A stretch of DNA of 64,000 bases from Valencia hispanica (taxonomy: Eukaryota; Chordata; Actinopteri; Cyprinodontiformes; Valenciidae): positions 27,189,461-27,253,460 of the forward strand of contig OY747713.1 in assembly GCA_963556495.2 (NCBI GenBank). The letters are read 5' to 3'. Numbering within the stretch: position 1 is the stretch's first letter; each line of letters begins with the position of its first letter. The notes below the pieces were generated by a model. The model had not been told where the DNA came from. It ran no database searches and saw nothing but the letters and a program-made list of their open reading frames with translations. Positions 60,132 to 64,000 of this stretch are shown here, piece after piece. The position numbers and the translations under genes are program-made.

Positions 60132-60439
60132 GTCCATCCATCCAATATCTATACAGTCTATCCGGGCGAGGTACACCTTGGACAGGTTGCCAATCCATCG
60201 CAGGGCAGCATAGAGACACACAGGACAAACAACTATGCACACACATACTCATACCTAAGGACAATTTAGAAAGACCAATTAACCTAATAGCAGGAGGAAG
60301 CCAGAGTACCTGGAGAGAACCAACACATGCACAGGGAGAACATACAAACTCCATGCAGAAAGACCCCAGGTCTGTATTTGAACCCAGGCCTTCTTGCTGC
60401 AAGACAACAGTGCTACCAACTGTGCCACTGTGCAGCCCT
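60132..60439 (-). mobile_element. SINE with tRNA-like head, second copy
   Basis: Minus orientation. The head is AAGGGCTGCACAGTGGCACA with a degenerate B box (GGTTCAAATAC). It continues with TTTCTGCATGGAGTTTGTAT and GTTCTCTCCAGGTACTC, and ends in (GGAT)n. It shares the head with the SINE at 23088-23576 but has a different tail. Confidence 0.75.
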
Positions 60440-60798
60440 TGGAAATAAGATTTTTTTTTTTAAGAAAAATGTGTGCTGATCATTTATCTGTTTTTATTTA
60501 AGAAATGGCAATTAAAAATTATTTGTACTCTTCTCAATAATCAGTGGAAAAATATTGGCTCTTCCACTGCCAGGTTATTGATTTAACAATTATGGTGAGC
60601 TCTGAGTCTTTGGGGTTGGGAGGCCTTCTTGCCATTAGAGTAATCTTGACTCTACCCGCAGATTCTCTATCTGATTCAAGTCAGGACTAGATAAGTAATT
60701 TAGACATCAACCTGACAGGGGACTGAATAATTTTGGGCTTACCTATGTATATATGTACAGAAGCCATATTTAATCTCATCTCTGGGTTTGATGGTTGA
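60440..60798. other. Possible further Tc1-like remnant
   Basis: The words CGCAGATTCTCTATCTGATT, CAAGTCAGGACTAG and GGGGACTGAATAATTTTG (60657-60740) resemble another Tc1-like subfamily. The match is short and the call is weak. Confidence 0.3.
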
Positions 60799-60800
60799 CA

Positions 60801-60900
60801 GGCAAGGCAAGGCAAGGCAAGGCAAGGCAAGGCAAGGCAATTTTATTTGTATAGCACACTTTCAACAGCAGGGTAATTCAAGGTGCACAGGAAACCTCTG
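60801..60900 (+). mobile_element. (GGCAA)8 plus retroposon 3'-end fragment
   Basis: Eight perfect GGCAA units (60801-60840) run into TTTTATTTGTATAGCACACTT. This pairing is typical of a 5'-truncated fish retroposon whose 3' end carries the pentamer repeat. Orientation is not certain. Confidence 0.6.
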
Positions 60901-63900
60901 ACCTCTGACTTCCTAAGTCAGAATTCATGCTTTATGGGTCTTAACGTTTGATTTTTACAACTTTGGATTTGGATATTTTGTCTTCCATGGATCACACAGA
61001 CACGAATATTTTGCAAAACAGAGTGCTGTGATTTTTGGACCACTATTCAAAACTGATTGTTGAAAACTCAGCTTCTGTCGTATCCATGTGGACTGGAGAT
61101 GCTGAGTTTTCTTTGTTGTTGTTTTTTTAAATCACCTAGAACAATCACATGAACTTCTTAGTTTTGACATTGTTCATTTCAGCATTACTGACGTTTTGTG
61201 ACATAATATTGGTATTGGAGTAATTTTGACTGGGACACCTTTAAGATTGTGTGAATGCAGATTTTCTTCCCCAAACGGATTAATAAAATATCTTTAATTT
61301 GGACTCATCAACATTCTGACTGAGTTCAGATTCAAACCACCTACTGAGACATTTTAGCAAACAATTTTTCTTATGGTAATACAAAGACAGTCTTCTTGAC
61401 TTAAAATTATGGCTTTTCTGACTTCCACAGTATACTACAGCTGTAGCTTGAAACATTTAATTTTTACCTACTTATCTCCTTTATTCTTGTTTGTGAAATA
61501 ATTCAGATGACAGATGTAGATTGACTGGGTGATGTACAATGTGATGTACATACAATACAAGTAAAAATGGAAAAATGCTAAAAGAGCCAAGAAGAAAGTG
61601 TGTAGACTTTAAATATAACGAATCAAAGACACATCAGTGACCTGCAATAGGTCGTGGCAATACTGACTATATTATCCCCTGCTGCCTTTGCCTCTGGCTG
61701 GTCTCCACTCACAGCCATTAGCAAACCACTGTCACAGTGTTACACACACAGGTACGCACACAGACACATTCTGTAAGCCTGGAAATGCCCCGATCCAAGG
61801 TCTCACCAACCATCACTCTCTGGCTTTCTGCTCACCAGATGTGACTCGGGCGTCGTTGTTTTTTTAAACACCTTCTCTTGCGGGGCAGAAGAAAAGCGGT
61901 GGAGAAGAAAACAGTGTAAAAAGAATAGGGAGTAACATTTTTCAGAGAACAGGGGTGAGGGGCTAAGTCCGGTTTTATGTTTTGCAAATCTGGTTCTACT
62001 TAGCAAGGCCCTGGAACACATTTCATAAATTGTAGACATATTTTTTCAAAGCATTTTTTTGGAGAGAAGATAGTTAACTAGCAGTAATTTCTAACACATG
62101 GCAGCAGTCATGTGATATTCTGAAAACTTTTTTTCTGTTCCCATCATCTGCTGCTCACATTTGATTTCCACATCTGTCTCTCATGAACACTTAATGTTAT
62201 CTCATAATTTCAAACCCTTGCTGCAGCATACTCACTTGCCTTTTTTCTAGTTCTACTTTTGCTTGCTGAACTCATCCCAATATCTAACAGAACTTTAGCC
62301 TCTCATCTGAATCTGATTTTCCACACATCAAACACAGGAAAACTGCACTTTGACTTAAACAGCATGCAGCGATCCCGACCACTCAGTTTGAAAAATACAA
62401 AACATAGACGGCTTTAGTAGGGCTACACGATATTATTGAAAACATGCGATGACATAGGTGAATGCTCCGATAACGATATGACTTGTGACAGATAAATAAC
62501 TCAGGGGTTTAAGTCTATCCAGCTACTGGGAAAAAAATAAAAATTTCCATCTCAAAAGCAAGACTTTATTGAAAAAGTTGCTTCTGGTCTACAGCTGCTA
62601 TTATGGTATTGAAAAAAGCTCAGTTGTAGGCTCTTAAACCCTGTTCACACTGTGCATTTTTCAGCTGCTGTAGACAAATATTTCATTGTGAATAGAGTCG
62701 TAATGAAAAAAAGGCAGAGTGAGCGTAATTTGGGGTTTTTTGGCCATTCAGTGTGATGTACTCCGACAGTCTTCAAGCAGTGTCAGAAAATCTATGGCTT
62801 TGGTCTGTAATGGGTAAATTAAAATACTCCCAGGTGAGTGACGCGAAAAACTAGTGATGAAAGTACAATGCGACAGTAGCAGTAGCAACATTAGCAACAA
62901 TGAAGGCTACACACAAAAACATGTGAGGAAACAAGGAAGCCGAATTTATTGAGCTTTGGCAGCAAAGACAGTTAATATGACATTTAATCGTTGCCATCTT
63001 GAGTATCTGTCAGCATTTAGTGACGTATCCTTTTTGGTGACATATGCTCGTGACGTTGACGTGTCCTGCTACGTTGCGAGTTAGGAATAACAGTCAGGAA
63101 ATGTTCTATTCCTGCCCTGTAAGTGGTCATATAATTTTAGCTGACTTAATCAGGAAGTGGGGGATGGTTTTGGTTTTTATCATCTGGTATCCAGAAGTGA
63201 CTAAGTCTTTTTTATGTAAACTGATCAGTTGCATAGCATTGCATGAGATTAAATGAAGTTATTGTATTCTCATTCCTATGATTGGAGTAGCAGTTGTGTG
63301 AATGCTGTAGCTGTGCTGCACATATGTTGTATTGATGGCTTACAAGTGTTGTGGCACTTATGCTGCAAACTTTTTCAACATGTCCCAAAATGTGTGGTAG
63401 CTTGACTTGGCTGTTGGTCAAGTTATCAATGCTACAGCGCTAAAGGCATAGAAAGGCAACACTGGAACATTATTTATCAGTATCTTCCAATGTTACTGAA
63501 ACACACAACATATACTGTGACAGGAGTATAAGATTTAGTGAATAATTTAGGGATTTCTAACATACTTGTGCTTCACGGTGAGAGACAAATTTTTACTTTT
63601 TGTGCATATGAATAAAATGCAACACACTTATATGATGTGAGTAAAAAATATACAGTACTATTGTTTTCTATTATGAAATAGGAAGGAAGGTATTTGTTGA
63701 ATACAATAGATACTTCACCATATGTATGTGTGAACTTACTGATTTTCTCAAGTTTTGTCTACCCATGTTTATTTAAAGTTATTTTTTTCTGTCATTTGAA
63801 ATAACTTAATCTTTACACAGAACAAATCAGACTATACCATTTGCATTTTTATCCTCTCCATCTTGCTTTTTGTATTACTTTATCTTGTATTTTCTTTATC

Positions 63901-64000
63901 TTTCTCTGACCCTACCTCTTCCTGTCTTTCACTTACCTTCTTTCAATACTATATATTCTATCCTTAATTTTCCATCGCCTGTCCCTTTTTTCAACACTCT
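60901..64000. other. Unassigned non-coding sequence to window end
   Basis: No gene seen. A perfect 11-bp inverted repeat is listed at 61062-61111. TAGGGCTACACGATATTATT at 62417 resembles the end of a fish hAT element with ACGATAT motifs, but no matching right end was found. Confidence 0.4.
61062..61111. repeat. Hairpin, 11-bp perfect stem
   Basis: GAAAACTCAGC (61062-61072) and GCTGAGTTTTC (61101-61111) with a 28-nt loop. Confidence 0.6.

Noticed and set aside
62417..62500. hAT-like start TAGGGCTACACGATATT
   Set aside because: No matching right terminus or 8-bp duplication found, so not called as an element.

Overview
This window looks like teleost fish nuclear DNA. It is AT-rich and gene-poor, with no operon structure and no long open reading frame outside transposons. 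Its repeats are typical of ray-finned fish: long (GT)n tracts, Tc1-type transposons, hAT and other inverted-repeat MITEs, tRNA-derived SINEs, and a 5'-truncated CR1/Rex1-like LINE. I cannot name the species.

Layout: positions 1-27 kb are intergenic-looking and heavily colonised by transposons. Near the left edge (1394-1844, minus strand) I see a speculative tiny gene: four blocks joined by three short introns with good splice sites, one reading frame through to a stop, CRE-like motifs, and a MITE (1988-2361) just upstream. A CpG-rich island at 13.8-14.3 kb carries three 32-bp units. A LINE (15041-17620, minus) holds an endonuclease fragment and a frameshifted reverse transcriptase. A nested complex fills 21.8-25.1 kb: an old Tc1 relic is split by a second, internally deleted Tc1 element, which is itself split by a SINE; a separate MITE also sits in the old relic.

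The best cellular gene signal is at about 27.2-27.8 kb on the plus strand. It has a GC box, a (TCC)n tract, a long 5' UTR with a tiny uORF, an ATG at 27758 (M-V-G-I-S-A-S-F-H) and a strong GTGAGT donor at 27786. If this is exon 1, the remaining 36 kb would be one very large first intron. That fits the absence of other exons and the several CNE-looking patches (28.0, 30.3, 32.8 and 35.3 kb). I could not identify the gene from nine residues.

The right part (28-64 kb) is non-coding. It holds microsatellites, including a compound (GATA)n/(GACA)n block at 41.9 kb, a complete 885-bp hAT element with a perfect 8-bp target duplication (33377-34261), a second copy of the hAT MITE seen at 9.8 kb (46620-46820), and many decayed pieces of one Tc1 family (eight loci across the window). 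No tRNA, rRNA or CRISPR was found. Family names for repeats come from recognising consensus-like sequence by eye, not from a database search.
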